23,997 nucleotides of DNA from Burkholderiales bacterium (GCA_947450745.1 CANFYD010000004.1:1-23997); one strand, 5' to 3'. Counted from the stretch's first letter, positions 9,381 to 16,349 are shown. Numbers and translations: made by a program. The notes: generated by a model from the letters alone, not told the origin.

Positions 9381-9591
9381 AGGTTAGGATTTACTCCGCC
9401 CGCCGCGTTAGGTTGCGGCATCTGCCAAATAGTAGGTAGTTTCTTTTGCTTTTCATTTGATCGGGTAGATCTGCGAATCGCACAATTTGACTTTGGGTTG
9501 CAGTCCGGCTCGAACAAAGATCGGCCTGCCCTCGGTTGTGCCTACCCGGGCCCAGCCTTGGCAGCCCGCAAAAGCATTTGGAGACAACTTG
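9381..9591. other. Intergenic region upstream of the chemotaxis receptor
   Basis: About 210 bp, more AT-rich than its surroundings at 9430-9490. A TTGACT at 9486-9491 could be a -35 element, but no good -10 follows at normal spacing, and I see no flagellar sigma-28 type promoter. No terminator hairpin is obvious after the lipoprotein gene. GGAG at 9580-9583 is the ribosome site of the receptor gene. Nothing else is recognisable here. Confidence 0.4.
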
Positions 9592-11019
9592 ATGACAGCG
9601 CAGCACACACCGCACGTGGTGTCCCCCTTGGCCTTGTTGGGTGACAGGGTCTTGTTGTCGGCGATCGGGCTGAGCGCGGTGTTCAGCATCGCGCTCGGCT
9701 TGCAATTCGTCGATGCTGGCTTGGCCATCATCGCCAGTGTGGTCTTGCTGGCGCTGGCGGCGGGCACTTACGCGCTGGCCAAGGCGACTCCGACCAGCCG
9801 CTATATTTTGACTTTTGTGCTGGTGTCTTTTGTGGCGCTGCATATCCAGTTGGCGCGCGGGATGATCGAGCTGCACTTCGGCGTTTTCGTCAGCTTGGCG
9901 CTGTTGCTGGTCTATATGGATTGGCGTTTGATCATTTTTGGTGCCGTGCTGTTTGCGGTTCACCATGTCGGCTTTGACCGCTTGCAAGCGGCCGGTTTCG
10001 GCTTTTATTGCACGACCGAACCCGACTTCGTGCGCATCCTGCTGCATGCCGCCTACGTCGTGATCCAGGCCGGGGCCGAGATTGCGCTGGCGGTGCAAAT
10101 GAGCCGTGCCATGCTTGAGGGCGAAGAGCTGGCTCGCTTGGTCGCCATGGTCAACCGCAGTGACGGCATCACTCTGCAGGTGGCGGACGTGCCGGCCCGC
10201 TCGGTCGGCGGCGTGGCCTTGAAGGCGACCTTGAGCCGCATGGAGGCGGCGGTGTCCACCGTGCGCTCGGGCGCGTCCGGCATTGAAGTCGCGTCGGCCG
10301 AAATTGCCACCGGCAACCAGGACTTGAGCGACCGCACCGAACAGACCGCCAGCAATCTGCAGCGCACCGCCAGCAGCATGGCCAGCCTGACCAGCGCCGT
10401 CAAACAGTCGGCCGACAACGTGCATCAGGCCAATCAGCTGGCGCTGAATGCCAGCACGGTGGCGACCCAAGGCGGCGCTGTCGTCAGCCAAGTGGTGGAG
10501 ACGATGCGCGGCATCAACGAGTCGTCGCGCAAGATCGCCGACATCATCGGCGTGATCGACGGCATCGCCTTCCAGACCAATATCTTGGCGCTGAATGCGG
10601 CGGTAGAAGCGGCCCGAGCCGGTGAACAAGGGCGCGGCTTTGCGGTGGTGGCCAGTGAAGTGCGCTTGCTGGCCGGCCGCTCCGCCGAGGCCGCCAAGGA
10701 AATCAAGTCCTTGATCAACGCCAGCGTCGAGCGGGTCGAGCAGGGCACCACCCTGGTGGATCAAGCCGGTGCCACCATGTCCGATGTGGCGCTCAGCATC
10801 AAGCGCGTGACCGACATCATGGGCGAGATCAGCGCCGCCACCCAAGCGCAAGCCTCTGGCGTGACGCAGGTCGGCGATGCCGTCACGCAAATGGACCAGG
10901 CCACCCAGCAAAACGCCGCCTTGGTCGAGCAAATGGCCGCCGCCGCCAGCAGCCTCAGCGCACAAGCACAAGAGTTGGTGCAAACCGTGGCCGTGTTCAA
11001 GTCGGCTGGGGCTTATTGA
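9592..11019 (+). CDS. Methyl-accepting chemotaxis protein with multi-pass membrane sensor
   Basis: A 475-residue receptor. The N-terminal 180 residues form five or six membrane helices with almost no periplasmic loop, including an intramembrane His pair in AVHHVGFDRLQ and the Cys-containing GFGFYCTTEPDF. The rest is a cytoplasmic coiled-coil signalling domain. Its hairpin tip, EAARAGEQGRGFAVVASEVR, is the conserved CheA/CheW-binding segment, preceded by GIAFQTNILALNAAVEA. No clear HAMP domain and no C-terminal CheR-binding pentapeptide are present. The ATG at 9592 (GGAG 9 nt upstream) is chosen over a TTG at 9487 because the upstream 35 codons are unlike a receptor. It lies alone between the yhdP operon and tRNA-Leu. 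The ligand is unknown; the membrane-buried sensor suggests a redox, energy or hydrophobic stimulus (inference). Confidence 0.9.
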   Translation: MTAQHTPHVVSPLALLGDRVLLSAIGLSAVFSIALGLQFVDAGLAIIASVVLLALAAGTYALAKATPTSRYILTFVLVSFVALHIQLARGMIELHFGVFVSLALLLVYMDWRLIIFGAVLFAVHHVGFDRLQAAGFGFYCTTEPDFVRILLHAAYVVIQAGAEIALAVQMSRAMLEGEELARLVAMVNRSDGITLQVADVPARSVGGVALKATLSRMEAAVSTVRSGASGIEVASAEIATGNQDLSDRTEQTASNLQRTASSMASLTSAVKQSADNVHQANQLALNASTVATQGGAVVSQVVETMRGINESSRKIADIIGVIDGIAFQTNILALNAAVEAARAGEQGRGFAVVASEVRLLAGRSAEAAKEIKSLINASVERVEQGTTLVDQAGATMSDVALSIKRVTDIMGEISAATQAQASGVTQVGDAVTQMDQATQQNAALVEQMAAAASSLSAQAQELVQTVAVFKSAGAY

Positions 11020-11041
11020 CTGACCCCCAAACGTGACGCTA

Positions 11042-11103
11042 AAACGCAAATGGCCAGCATTTTCATGCTGGCCATTCTTGTTTGGTGCCCAGGAAGGGAC
11101 TCG
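11042..11103 (-). repeat. Direct repeat copy A: duplicated tRNA-Leu 3' end plus terminator
   Basis: These 62 bp match 11193-11254 at 61 positions; the single difference is in the hairpin loop (T versus G). Read on the minus strand, the repeat holds the last 20 nt of tRNA-Leu (CGAGTCCCTTCCTGGGCACCA region), the AACAAG spacer and the terminator hairpin. In this copy the tRNA body upstream of the T-arm is missing, so it is a tRNA fragment. The near-identity indicates recent duplication or ongoing gene conversion. A duplicated tRNA 3' end is also what integrase att sites look like. Confidence 0.85.
11049..11076. terminator. Bidirectional hairpin terminator (repeat copy A)
   Basis: A perfect 12-bp stem, AATGGCCAGCAT / ATGCTGGCCATT, with a TTTC loop. 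On the plus strand it is followed by TTCTTGTTT and can end the chemotaxis receptor transcript. On the minus strand it is followed by TTTGCGTTTT and can end tRNA-Leu read-through. It belongs to a 62-bp direct repeat whose second copy is at 11193-11254. Confidence 0.75.
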
Positions 11104-11192
11104 GTCACGTCCCGCGACCCCGGTGCCGCCAGCAGGCGGACACCTTTCTCGTCCCTGCGCAAGGCCCGCAGGGGCCTTGCTTCCTGTTCCCC
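11104..11192. other. 89-bp hairpin-rich insert between the two tRNA-Leu 3' repeats
   Basis: Three consecutive inverted repeats fill most of this insert: GGTC...GACC (11103-11119), GGTGCCGCC-AGCA-GGCGG(A)CACC (11122-11144) and a perfect 9-bp stem GCAAGGCCC-GCAG-GGGCCTTGC (11159-11180). No ORF with a ribosome site lies inside. It could be a remnant of a small mobile repeat, the degraded body of a second tRNA cassette, or a structured RNA co-transcribed with tRNA-Leu. The sequence alone does not decide. Confidence 0.6.
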
Positions 11193-11233
11193 AAACGCAA
11201 ATGGCCAGCATTTGCATGCTGGCCATTCTTGTT

Positions 11234-11254
<21 letters not shown>
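11193..11254 (-). repeat. Direct repeat copy B, including the 3' end of the intact tRNA-Leu
   Basis: The partner of 11042-11103 at a 151-bp offset. It includes the functional T-arm half, acceptor 3' strand and CCA of tRNA-Leu, then the hairpin AATGGCCAGCAT / ATGCTGGCCATT (11200-11227), which is the probable tRNA terminator on the minus strand. Confidence 0.85.
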
Positions 11255-11318
<64 letters not shown>

Positions 11319-11343
11319 AGGTGTCTTCTTAAGAAGAGGCCGG

Positions 11344-11349
11344 AATATA
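11344..11349 (-). promoter_or_regulatory. Probable -10 element for tRNA-Leu
   Basis: On the minus strand GCTATATTCC gives TATATT, 25 nt before the tRNA 5' end, after a T-rich stretch (GTTTTTAC). No convincing -35 is seen 17 bp upstream, so this is tentative. Confidence 0.4.
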
Positions 11350-11395
11350 GCATGTAAAAACGATGAGGCCAGTAAAAAAGCTCCCGGAGTGCGAA

Positions 11396-12928
11396 TCAGA
11401 TGTCGAATTTGACGCCTTGGGCCAGCGGCAGCGAGCGCGAGTAGTTGATGGTGTTGGTGGCGCGGCGCATGTAGGCGCGCCAGGCGTCGGAGCCGGATTC
11501 ACGGCCGCCACCGGTTTCCTTTTCACCGCCAAAAGCCCCGCCAATCTCTGCGCCTGAGGTACCGATGTTGACGTTGGCAATGCCGCAGTCCGAGCCGACG
11601 GCGCTGATGAAAATCTCGGCTTCGCGCAAGTCATTGGTGAAGATGGCCGACGACAGGCCCTGCGGCACATCGTTGTGCAGCGCAATCGCCTCCTCCAGCG
11701 TGTCGTAGGGCAGGGCGTACAAGATCGGCGCGAAGGTTTCTTGCTTGACCACGTCGGTCTGCGCCGGCATGCGCACCAGCGCCGGTTCGGCGTACCAAGC
11801 GCCGGGGTACTGTTGCGCCAGCGCACGGCCGCCACCGCTGACCTCGCCGCCCTGGGCACGTGCGGCCTCCAGCGCCGTTTGCATCGCATCGAAAGCGGCC
11901 TGATCAATCAGCGGGCCGATCAGCGTGCCCATCTCCAGCGGGTTGCCGATGCACAAGCTGGCTCGGGCGCGCTCCAACCGGGCCAGCAGCTCGGCGTGAA
12001 TGCTGGTGTGGATGATGACGCGGCGAGTGGTCGTGCAGCGCTGCCCGGCCGTGCCGTAGGCTCCGAACAAGATACCGCGTACCGCCAGTTCCAAGTCGGC
12101 CGAGGGGCTGACGATGATGGCGTTGTTGCCGCCCAGCTCCAGCAGGCAGCGGCCAAAGCGGGCCGCCACGCGCGGGCCGACCGCGCGGCCCATGCGGGTC
12201 GAGCCGGTGGCGGAGATCAGCGCCACGCGGTGGTCGTCCACCATCGCTTCGCCGACCGGTGCGGCACCGTTGAGGACTTGCGACAGATGGGCCGGCGCGC
12301 CGTCGAACTGCAGCAGCGCGCGCTCGAACAAGGCTTGCGTGGCGAGCGCCGTCAGCGGTGTTTTCTCGGACGGTTTCCAGACGCAGCTGTTGCCGCAAAC
12401 CAGGGCCAGCGTGGCGTTCCAGGCCCACACCGCGACGGGGAAATTGAAGGCCGAGATGATGCCGACGACGCCCAGCGGCAGCCATTGCTCCATCATCCGG
12501 TGGCCGGGGCGTTCGGAGGCAATCGTCAGGCCATGCAGTTGGCGCGACAGGCCGACGGCAAAGTCGCAGATGTCGATCATCTCCTGCACCTCGCCTTCGC
12601 CCTCGCTGCTGACCTTGCCTGCCTCGATCGCTACCAACCGCGCCAAGCTGGCCTTGTGCCGGCGCAACTCCGCACCGAACAAGCGCACCAACTCGCCCCG
12701 GCGCGGTGCCGGGACTTGCCGCCAAGCGAGAAAGGCGGTCTGGGCATGGCCGACGGCCGCTCGCATATCCTCGGCCGAGGCGGCGTGCACGACACCGAGG
12801 CGGCTGCCGTCAATCGGCGAGTGCACGGCTAGACCGTTTTGGGTGGCGTTGTCGGTCGCGTTGTAGGCGGCGTTGTAGGCGGCGGAAGGAACGCCGAGGT
12901 CGGTCAGTAAAGTCTGGATGTTGTGCAT
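11396..12928 (-). CDS. ALDH7-type aldehyde dehydrogenase (L-aminoadipate-semialdehyde dehydrogenase)
   Basis: A 510-residue NAD-dependent aldehyde dehydrogenase of the antiquitin (ALDH7) group. It is expected to oxidise 2-aminoadipate-6-semialdehyde (in equilibrium with piperideine-6-carboxylate) to 2-aminoadipate in lysine degradation. Catalytic residues are visible: general-base Glu264 in CLLELGGNNA and nucleophile Cys298 in GTAGQRCTTTRR. The ALDH7 signatures IISAFNFPVAVWAWN, VWKPSEKTPLTA and the C-terminal NVNIGTSGAEIGGAFGGEKETGGGRESGSDAW support the subgroup. A start at 13162 is possible by frame but would overlap the upstream gene by over 200 bp. The ATG at 12928 has AGGGACC upstream and a normal N-terminus (MHNIQTLLTDLGV). 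It lies 13 bp after the saccharopine-dehydrogenase-like gene, which supports a shared pathway. An amaB/pcd-type role is inferred. Confidence 0.9.
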   Translation of the reverse strand: MHNIQTLLTDLGVPSAAYNAAYNATDNATQNGLAVHSPIDGSRLGVVHAASAEDMRAAVGHAQTAFLAWRQVPAPRRGELVRLFGAELRRHKASLARLVAIEAGKVSSEGEGEVQEMIDICDFAVGLSRQLHGLTIASERPGHRMMEQWLPLGVVGIISAFNFPVAVWAWNATLALVCGNSCVWKPSEKTPLTALATQALFERALLQFDGAPAHLSQVLNGAAPVGEAMVDDHRVALISATGSTRMGRAVGPRVAARFGRCLLELGGNNAIIVSPSADLELAVRGILFGAYGTAGQRCTTTRRVIIHTSIHAELLARLERARASLCIGNPLEMGTLIGPLIDQAAFDAMQTALEAARAQGGEVSGGGRALAQQYPGAWYAEPALVRMPAQTDVVKQETFAPILYALPYDTLEEAIALHNDVPQGLSSAIFTNDLREAEIFISAVGSDCGIANVNIGTSGAEIGGAFGGEKETGGGRESGSDAWRAYMRRATNTINYSRSLPLAQGVKFDI

Positions 12929-12941
12929 GGCGAGGTCCCTT

Positions 12942-14036
12942 TCAGCCGATGGATTCGACTTGGCGTGATTGTTGATAGGCCTGGCCAAAGCGATTGGCCA
13001 GAAAAGCCGGCAGCTCCACTTGCTCCTGGCGGATAAAGCCGGACTGCGGCAACTGACCGTTGCGGAACAGATCGACGGCGGCGCAAATGCCGGCTGCGGT
13101 GGTGATTTGAATCGCTGACAGCGGCGCAGCACCGTCCCGTTCGGCAAATATCTTGCGGGCAAACACTTCTTGTACCAAGCTGCCGCCGCGCAGGCCGGAC
13201 ACGGTCACGAACACCAGCACCACATCTTGCATGGTGGCCGGCATCGATTTGCGCATGATGTTCTTCAGCGTTTCCTGGTCGTTCTTCAGTTGCAGATCGT
13301 CCAGCAGCATCGTCATCAGGTCGCGGTGGCCGGGGTAGCGCACGGTTTTGTAGTCCAGATTGCGCACCCGGCCCTGCCAGGTCTCGCACAACGTGCCCAA
13401 GCCGCCGGAGGTGTTGAAGGCCTCATATTCGGTGCCGTCGAGCGAGAAATGCTCCAGCCCTTCCAGCGGCAGCGCTTCGATGGCGCGGCCGTCGTGGATG
13501 GCTTCGCAGGGGTGGCAATACTCGTTGATCAGGCCGTCAACGCTCCAGGTGAGGTTGTATTTCAAGGCGTTGGTCGGAAAGGCCGGCAGCGCGCCGACGC
13601 GCATCTTGACGTCATGCAGCGTGTCGAACGATTTGGCCAAATGGTGGGCCACGATGCCGATAAAGCCGGGAGCGAGACCGCATTGCGGCATGAAGGCGGT
13701 CGCTGCGCCTTCGGCCAAGCGCTTGACCTCCTTGGTCGCGCTCACGTCTTCGGTCAGGTCAAAGTAGTGGCAGCCCGCCTCCAGCGCCAACTGCGCGGCG
13801 GTGATGGCCAAGTGATAGGGCAGGGCGTTGATGACGGTGTCCTGGCCGCGCAGCGCGGCGGCCAAGTCCGGCTTGTTTTCGGTGTCCACCACACGGCCGG
13901 CAATGCCCTCGGCGGCCAGCTTGGCCAGGGCGGCTGCGTTTTTGTCGATCACGGTGACCTGATAGTCGCCGCTGGACTGCAGCAGGCGGGCGATGGTTTG
14001 GCCGATGTGTCCGGCCCCAAGCAATGCAATTTTCAT
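12942..14036 (-). CDS. Saccharopine dehydrogenase family protein (possibly lysine 6-dehydrogenase)
   Basis: A 364-residue NAD(P)-dependent oxidoreductase with an N-terminal Rossmann motif LLGAGHIGQTIARLL (residues 5-19), INALPYHLAITAAQLAL, and the family stretch QCGLAPGFIGIVAHHLA near residue 120. This matches single-domain saccharopine dehydrogenases and the related L-lysine 6-dehydrogenases, both of which yield 2-aminoadipate semialdehyde. The downstream partner consumes exactly that semialdehyde. No lysine-ketoglutarate reductase domain is present here or nearby, which favours a direct lysine dehydrogenase, though an unlinked partner cannot be excluded. The ATG at 14036 has a GGAGGA ribosome site (AGGAGGAGAACTC on the minus strand). 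Expression is probably controlled by the divergent Lrp-type regulator. Confidence 0.88.
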   Translation of the reverse strand: MKIALLGAGHIGQTIARLLQSSGDYQVTVIDKNAAALAKLAAEGIAGRVVDTENKPDLAAALRGQDTVINALPYHLAITAAQLALEAGCHYFDLTEDVSATKEVKRLAEGAATAFMPQCGLAPGFIGIVAHHLAKSFDTLHDVKMRVGALPAFPTNALKYNLTWSVDGLINEYCHPCEAIHDGRAIEALPLEGLEHFSLDGTEYEAFNTSGGLGTLCETWQGRVRNLDYKTVRYPGHRDLMTMLLDDLQLKNDQETLKNIMRKSMPATMQDVVLVFVTVSGLRGGSLVQEVFARKIFAERDGAAPLSAIQITTAAGICAAVDLFRNGQLPQSGFIRQEQVELPAFLANRFGQAYQQSRQVESIG

Positions 14037-14080
14037 GAGTTCTCCTCCTGTGGTGTGCCACCAAGTCTAGGGAGAGCTGC

Positions 14081-14155
14081 TGACGAAAGAAAGCATGAGT
14101 TCGTCGAAAAATAGCGGTGGCCTGACGAATCGGCAATGAAAATAGACGATTTGTC
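14081..14155. promoter_or_regulatory. Four phased 21-bp boxes, probable Lrp/AsnC operator
   Basis: In the divergent promoter region, the related heptamers GACGAAA (14082), GTCGAAA (14103), GACGAAT (14124) and GACGATT (14145) start exactly 21 bp, two helical turns, apart. Inverted partners also occur: GACGAA-N12-TTCGTC (14082-14105) and GACGAAT...ATTTGTC (14124-14155). Face-phased repeats are how octameric Lrp/AsnC proteins wrap DNA. The regulator gene starts 18 bp further on, so autoregulation plus control of the lysine operon is likely. The boxes are seen in the sequence; the binding is inferred. Confidence 0.65.
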
Positions 14156-14172
14156 AAAAACTAGGGTAAATC

Positions 14173-14637
14173 ATGAGCATTGATAGTGCGGCGGCGGGCG
14201 TCGCCAAAGATCAACTGGATCGCCAGTTGGTGACTTTGTTGCAAGCCAATGCGCGCGCCAGTACCGCTGAGCTTGCACGGCAATTGGGCGTGGCACGCAC
14301 CACGGTGGTGGCACGATTGGCCCGTTTGGAGGCGAGCGGCGTGATCGTCGGCTACACCGCGCGCTTGGGCAGCGACGCGGCCGACCGCGGCGTGCAGGCT
14401 TTTGTCGGCATCACGGTCAGCCCGAAGGCCGGGCGCGAGGTGGTGAAACGGCTGACCGCCTTGCCCGAGCTGCGCCAATTGGCCTCGGTCAGCGGGGAAT
14501 TCGACTATATGGCCCTGCTGCGGGCCGACTCAACCATGCGGCTGGACGCCTTGCTGGATGAAATCGGCGACATCGACGGAGTGCTGAAAACCACCAGCTC
14601 GGTGGTGCTGGCGCTCAGGGTTGACCGCAGCACTTGA
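14173..14637 (+). CDS. Lrp/AsnC family transcriptional regulator
   Basis: A 154-residue DNA-binding regulator. An N-terminal winged helix (residues 14-60: DQLDRQLVTLLQANARASTA, then ELARQLGVARTTVVARLARLE) is followed by a RAM ligand-binding/oligomerisation domain (about 70-150, GVQAFVGITVSPKAGREVV, SGEFDYMALL). The 'ARA-STAELARQLGVARTTV' pattern is characteristic of the family. The start ATG has AGGGTAA upstream. It is transcribed divergently from the saccharopine-dehydrogenase/ALDH7 operon, the usual position of a dedicated local regulator such as BkdR or LysM-type proteins. The inferred role is lysine-responsive control of lysine degradation. The effector cannot be read from sequence. Confidence 0.92.
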   Translation: MSIDSAAAGVAKDQLDRQLVTLLQANARASTAELARQLGVARTTVVARLARLEASGVIVGYTARLGSDAADRGVQAFVGITVSPKAGREVVKRLTALPELRQLASVSGEFDYMALLRADSTMRLDALLDEIGDIDGVLKTTSSVVLALRVDRST

Positions 14638-14663
14638 ACCGGGGGGAGGCTGGGTGGCGCAAC

Positions 14664-14679
14664 TGGCATGGTCATTGCA
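14664..14679 (+). promoter_or_regulatory. Sigma-54 (RpoN) promoter
   Basis: TGGCATGGTCATTGCA matches the sigma-54 consensus TGGCACG-N4-TTGCW at all but one position, with the GG and GC dinucleotides 12 bp apart, as required. It begins 27 bp after the Lrp gene stop and points at the small ORF at 14757, leaving a leader of roughly 65 nt. Sigma-54 promoters need an AAA+ activator. Its binding site would fall within the 3' part of the Lrp gene, and I could not identify one. Confidence 0.75.
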
Positions 14680-14756
14680 TGTGCGGGGGTTCATCGGCGC
14701 AGCAGAAAACTCTCAGGCGCCATGAAAGCCCAGCCACCCGCTTTGAGGAGTTCCCC

Positions 14757-14882
14757 ATGCGCTCAGTCGTCATCAAGCCTCGCCGAGACCTGTTCACCGC
14801 TGTCAAGGCAGTCGCCCTGGTAGCCGGTGCCTGGGGTGTGGTCTACCCCGCGTTGCTGTGGAGTCTTGAACTGGTCTTGTAG
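14757..14882 (+). CDS. Small single-pass membrane protein (41 aa)
   Basis: A 41-residue ORF, MRSVVIKPRRDLFTAVKAV, then a hydrophobic segment ending YPALLWSLELVL. It has a basic N-terminus (four Arg/Lys in the first ten residues) and one membrane helix (about residues 13-38), so N-in orientation is expected. A strong GAGGAG ribosome site lies 6 nt before the ATG. The frame is open further upstream to 14634, but that would read through the sigma-54 promoter, so the ATG at 14757 is preferred. It is flanked by the sigma-54 promoter and a strong hairpin terminator, which makes a self-contained one-gene unit. Function is unknown; similar miniproteins often modulate a membrane partner. Confidence 0.65.
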   Translation: MRSVVIKPRRDLFTAVKAVALVAGAWGVVYPALLWSLELVL

Positions 14883-14903
14883 ACCGCCTGGCACCTGAAG
14901 CAT

Positions 14904-14927
14904 GAACCGCTGCCGCAGCAGCGGTTC
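14904..14927. terminator. Hairpin between convergent miniprotein and BLUF genes
   Basis: A perfect 10-bp stem GAACCGCTGC / GCAGCGGTTC with a CGCA loop lies between two converging genes, 21 bp after the miniprotein stop and 7 bp after the BLUF stop as read on the minus strand. No U-tract follows on either side, so it may be a weak intrinsic terminator or an mRNA 3'-end stabiliser. Confidence 0.65.
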
Positions 14928-14934
14928 GGCTGGG

Positions 14935-15357
14935 TCAGTTGCAGGCGATTGCGCCTGAGGCGACCAGCTCATGAAACAAGGCCATCAGCGCATGACCGCT
15001 CATGCGGTAGGGGTCGAGCTTGCCGGTTTCTGAGTACTTCAGCACCAGCCCCAAGTTCAGGCGCTGCAGATTGGCCTGCCCCATGGACCAACCGGCGAAC
15101 TGGCGTTCGCCGATCTCGGTATAGCTGAGCAAAATCACATCGTGGTGACGGGTGTCGCTGACGATGTGTTTGTAGCGCGCGTTGATCGCATCGCGGCCGC
15201 CCTCCAGCACCTGCATGAAAACCCCGTCCGTGTAGCAAAGCAGGCCGGTAATGCCTTCGGCCGGATTGTGCTCACGCGACTGCTTGAGGATCAGGCTGAG
15301 CTCCTGCTCGGACATTGGCGCGTTGGCGCGGCTGGCGTACATGAGGCGGACAAGCAT
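14935..15357 (-). CDS. BLUF-domain blue-light sensor (single domain)
   Basis: A 140-residue short BLUF protein that binds FAD and changes hydrogen bonding on blue light. The flavin-binding residues are in the expected places: Tyr7 (VRLMYAS), Asn31 (REHNPAEGITGLL) and Gln49 (VFMQVLEGG). GERQFAGWSMG supplies the variable Trp/Met region. After about residue 100 there is only a helical tail (SGHALMALFHELVAS), so it has no built-in enzymatic output, as in PixD- or BlrB-type sensors. It must signal through a partner protein. The ATG at 15357 has GGAG 6 nt upstream. It lies 70 bp after folE on the same strand, suggesting co-transcription. Confidence 0.92.
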   Translation of the reverse strand: MLVRLMYASRANAPMSEQELSLILKQSREHNPAEGITGLLCYTDGVFMQVLEGGRDAINARYKHIVSDTRHHDVILLSYTEIGERQFAGWSMGQANLQRLNLGLVLKYSETGKLDPYRMSGHALMALFHELVASGAIACN

Positions 15358-15427
15358 GGGTTTCTCCAGTGGGGGGCTGAATTCAAATCTTTTAAGCGGT
15401 GTCGGCGGCGACTGGCACCGCCCGGTT

Positions 15428-16159
15428 TCACTGCTTGATCAACGACAGAAATTCTCGGCGCAGATTGGCGTCCTTCAGGAAGGCACCGCGCATCACGCTG
15501 TTGATCATCTTGGTTTCGGTGTCCTTGACGCCGCGCCAGTGCATGCAGAAGTGGTCAGCTTCCATCACCAGGGCCAGGCCGTCCGGTTGCACGCGTTCCT
15601 GCAACTCGTTGGCCAACATCGTCACCGCCTCTTCCTGAATCTGCGGCCGGCTCATGATCCAGTCGCAGATGCGTGCGTACTTGGACAAGCCGATCAGGTT
15701 GGAGTGTTCGTTGGGCAACAGGCCGATCCAGACCCGACCCATGATGGGGCAGAGGTGGTGGGAGCAGGCGCTGCGCACAGTGATGGGGCCGACGATCATC
15801 AACTCGTTGAGCCGGGTCACGTTGGGGAATTCGGTCACCGCCGGCATCGGTATGTAGCGGCCTTTGAAGACCTCGCGCACGAACATCTTGGCCACGCGCT
15901 TGGCGGTTTCCTGGGTGTTGTGGTCGCTGTCGGTGTCGATCACCAGCGCCCGCAGCACTTCCTGCATCTTCAATTGCACTTCCGCCTGGATTTCGTCCAA
16001 CTCGCCGTCAAGAATGAATTTGGCGATGTTGTCGTTGGCGTGGTGCCGGCAACCGGCTCCGACCAATCGGTAGCGGACGCGCTCGGACGCGGACATGAGG
16101 GCCAGGTCGCGCTCGGAGGTGTCGTCCTGGGCCGGGGTTTTGGGCTGCTTGCCAGTCAT
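15428..16159 (-). CDS. folE: GTP cyclohydrolase I
   Basis: A 243-residue enzyme converting GTP to 7,8-dihydroneopterin triphosphate, the first step of folate/tetrahydrobiopterin synthesis. It shows the zinc and active-site signature VRSACSHHLCPIMGRVWIG, the HNTQETAKRVAKMFVREVF N-terminal segment, and the second zinc-ligand region ADHFCMHWRGVKD. Zinc ligands are therefore the Cys of SACSHH, its His neighbour and the Cys of HFCMHW. The frame extends 13 codons further up, but the ATG at 16159 gives a more typical start (MTGKQPKTPAQ). N-terminal residues 1-40 are a family-variable extension compared with E. coli FolE (222 residues). It is followed by the BLUF gene. Confidence 0.96.
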   Translation of the reverse strand: MTGKQPKTPAQDDTSERDLALMSASERVRYRLVGAGCRHHANDNIAKFILDGELDEIQAEVQLKMQEVLRALVIDTDSDHNTQETAKRVAKMFVREVFKGRYIPMPAVTEFPNVTRLNELMIVGPITVRSACSHHLCPIMGRVWIGLLPNEHSNLIGLSKYARICDWIMSRPQIQEEAVTMLANELQERVQPDGLALVMEADHFCMHWRGVKDTETKMINSVMRGAFLKDANLRREFLSLIKQ

Positions 16160-16349
16160 CGGGCTACTTTCGTTTTTCTGCCATAAATCGCGAGGCACTG
16201 GGCCAATTCACCGCGCTGGCGATGGTGGCCGCTGGCTCTGCCAGCGCGCTGTTTAACGCGTCTGGGGCGCATTGTGGCTGGATTGCGGATATTTTGCTGT
16301 GCCCGCCGCACCTCAGCGGGTGATAAGTGGGCTCGCCTACACTGGCGCG
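16160..16349. other. Divergent intergenic region between folE and rsmB
   Basis: About 190 bp carrying the two divergent promoters, neither of which is convincing by eye. A 7-bp hairpin CGCTGGC-TCT-GCCAGCG (16230-16246) lies in it without a U-tract. The rsmB frame is open back to 16272, but the region is not protein-like. Nothing else is recognised. Confidence 0.4.

Noticed and set aside
9391..11226. 611-codon minus-strand ORF across the chemoreceptor
   Set aside because: Antisense to the receptor and reading into tRNA-Leu repeat DNA; not protein-like.
12929..13162. N-terminal extension of the ALDH7 gene
   Set aside because: Would overlap the upstream dehydrogenase gene; the start at 12928 is well placed.
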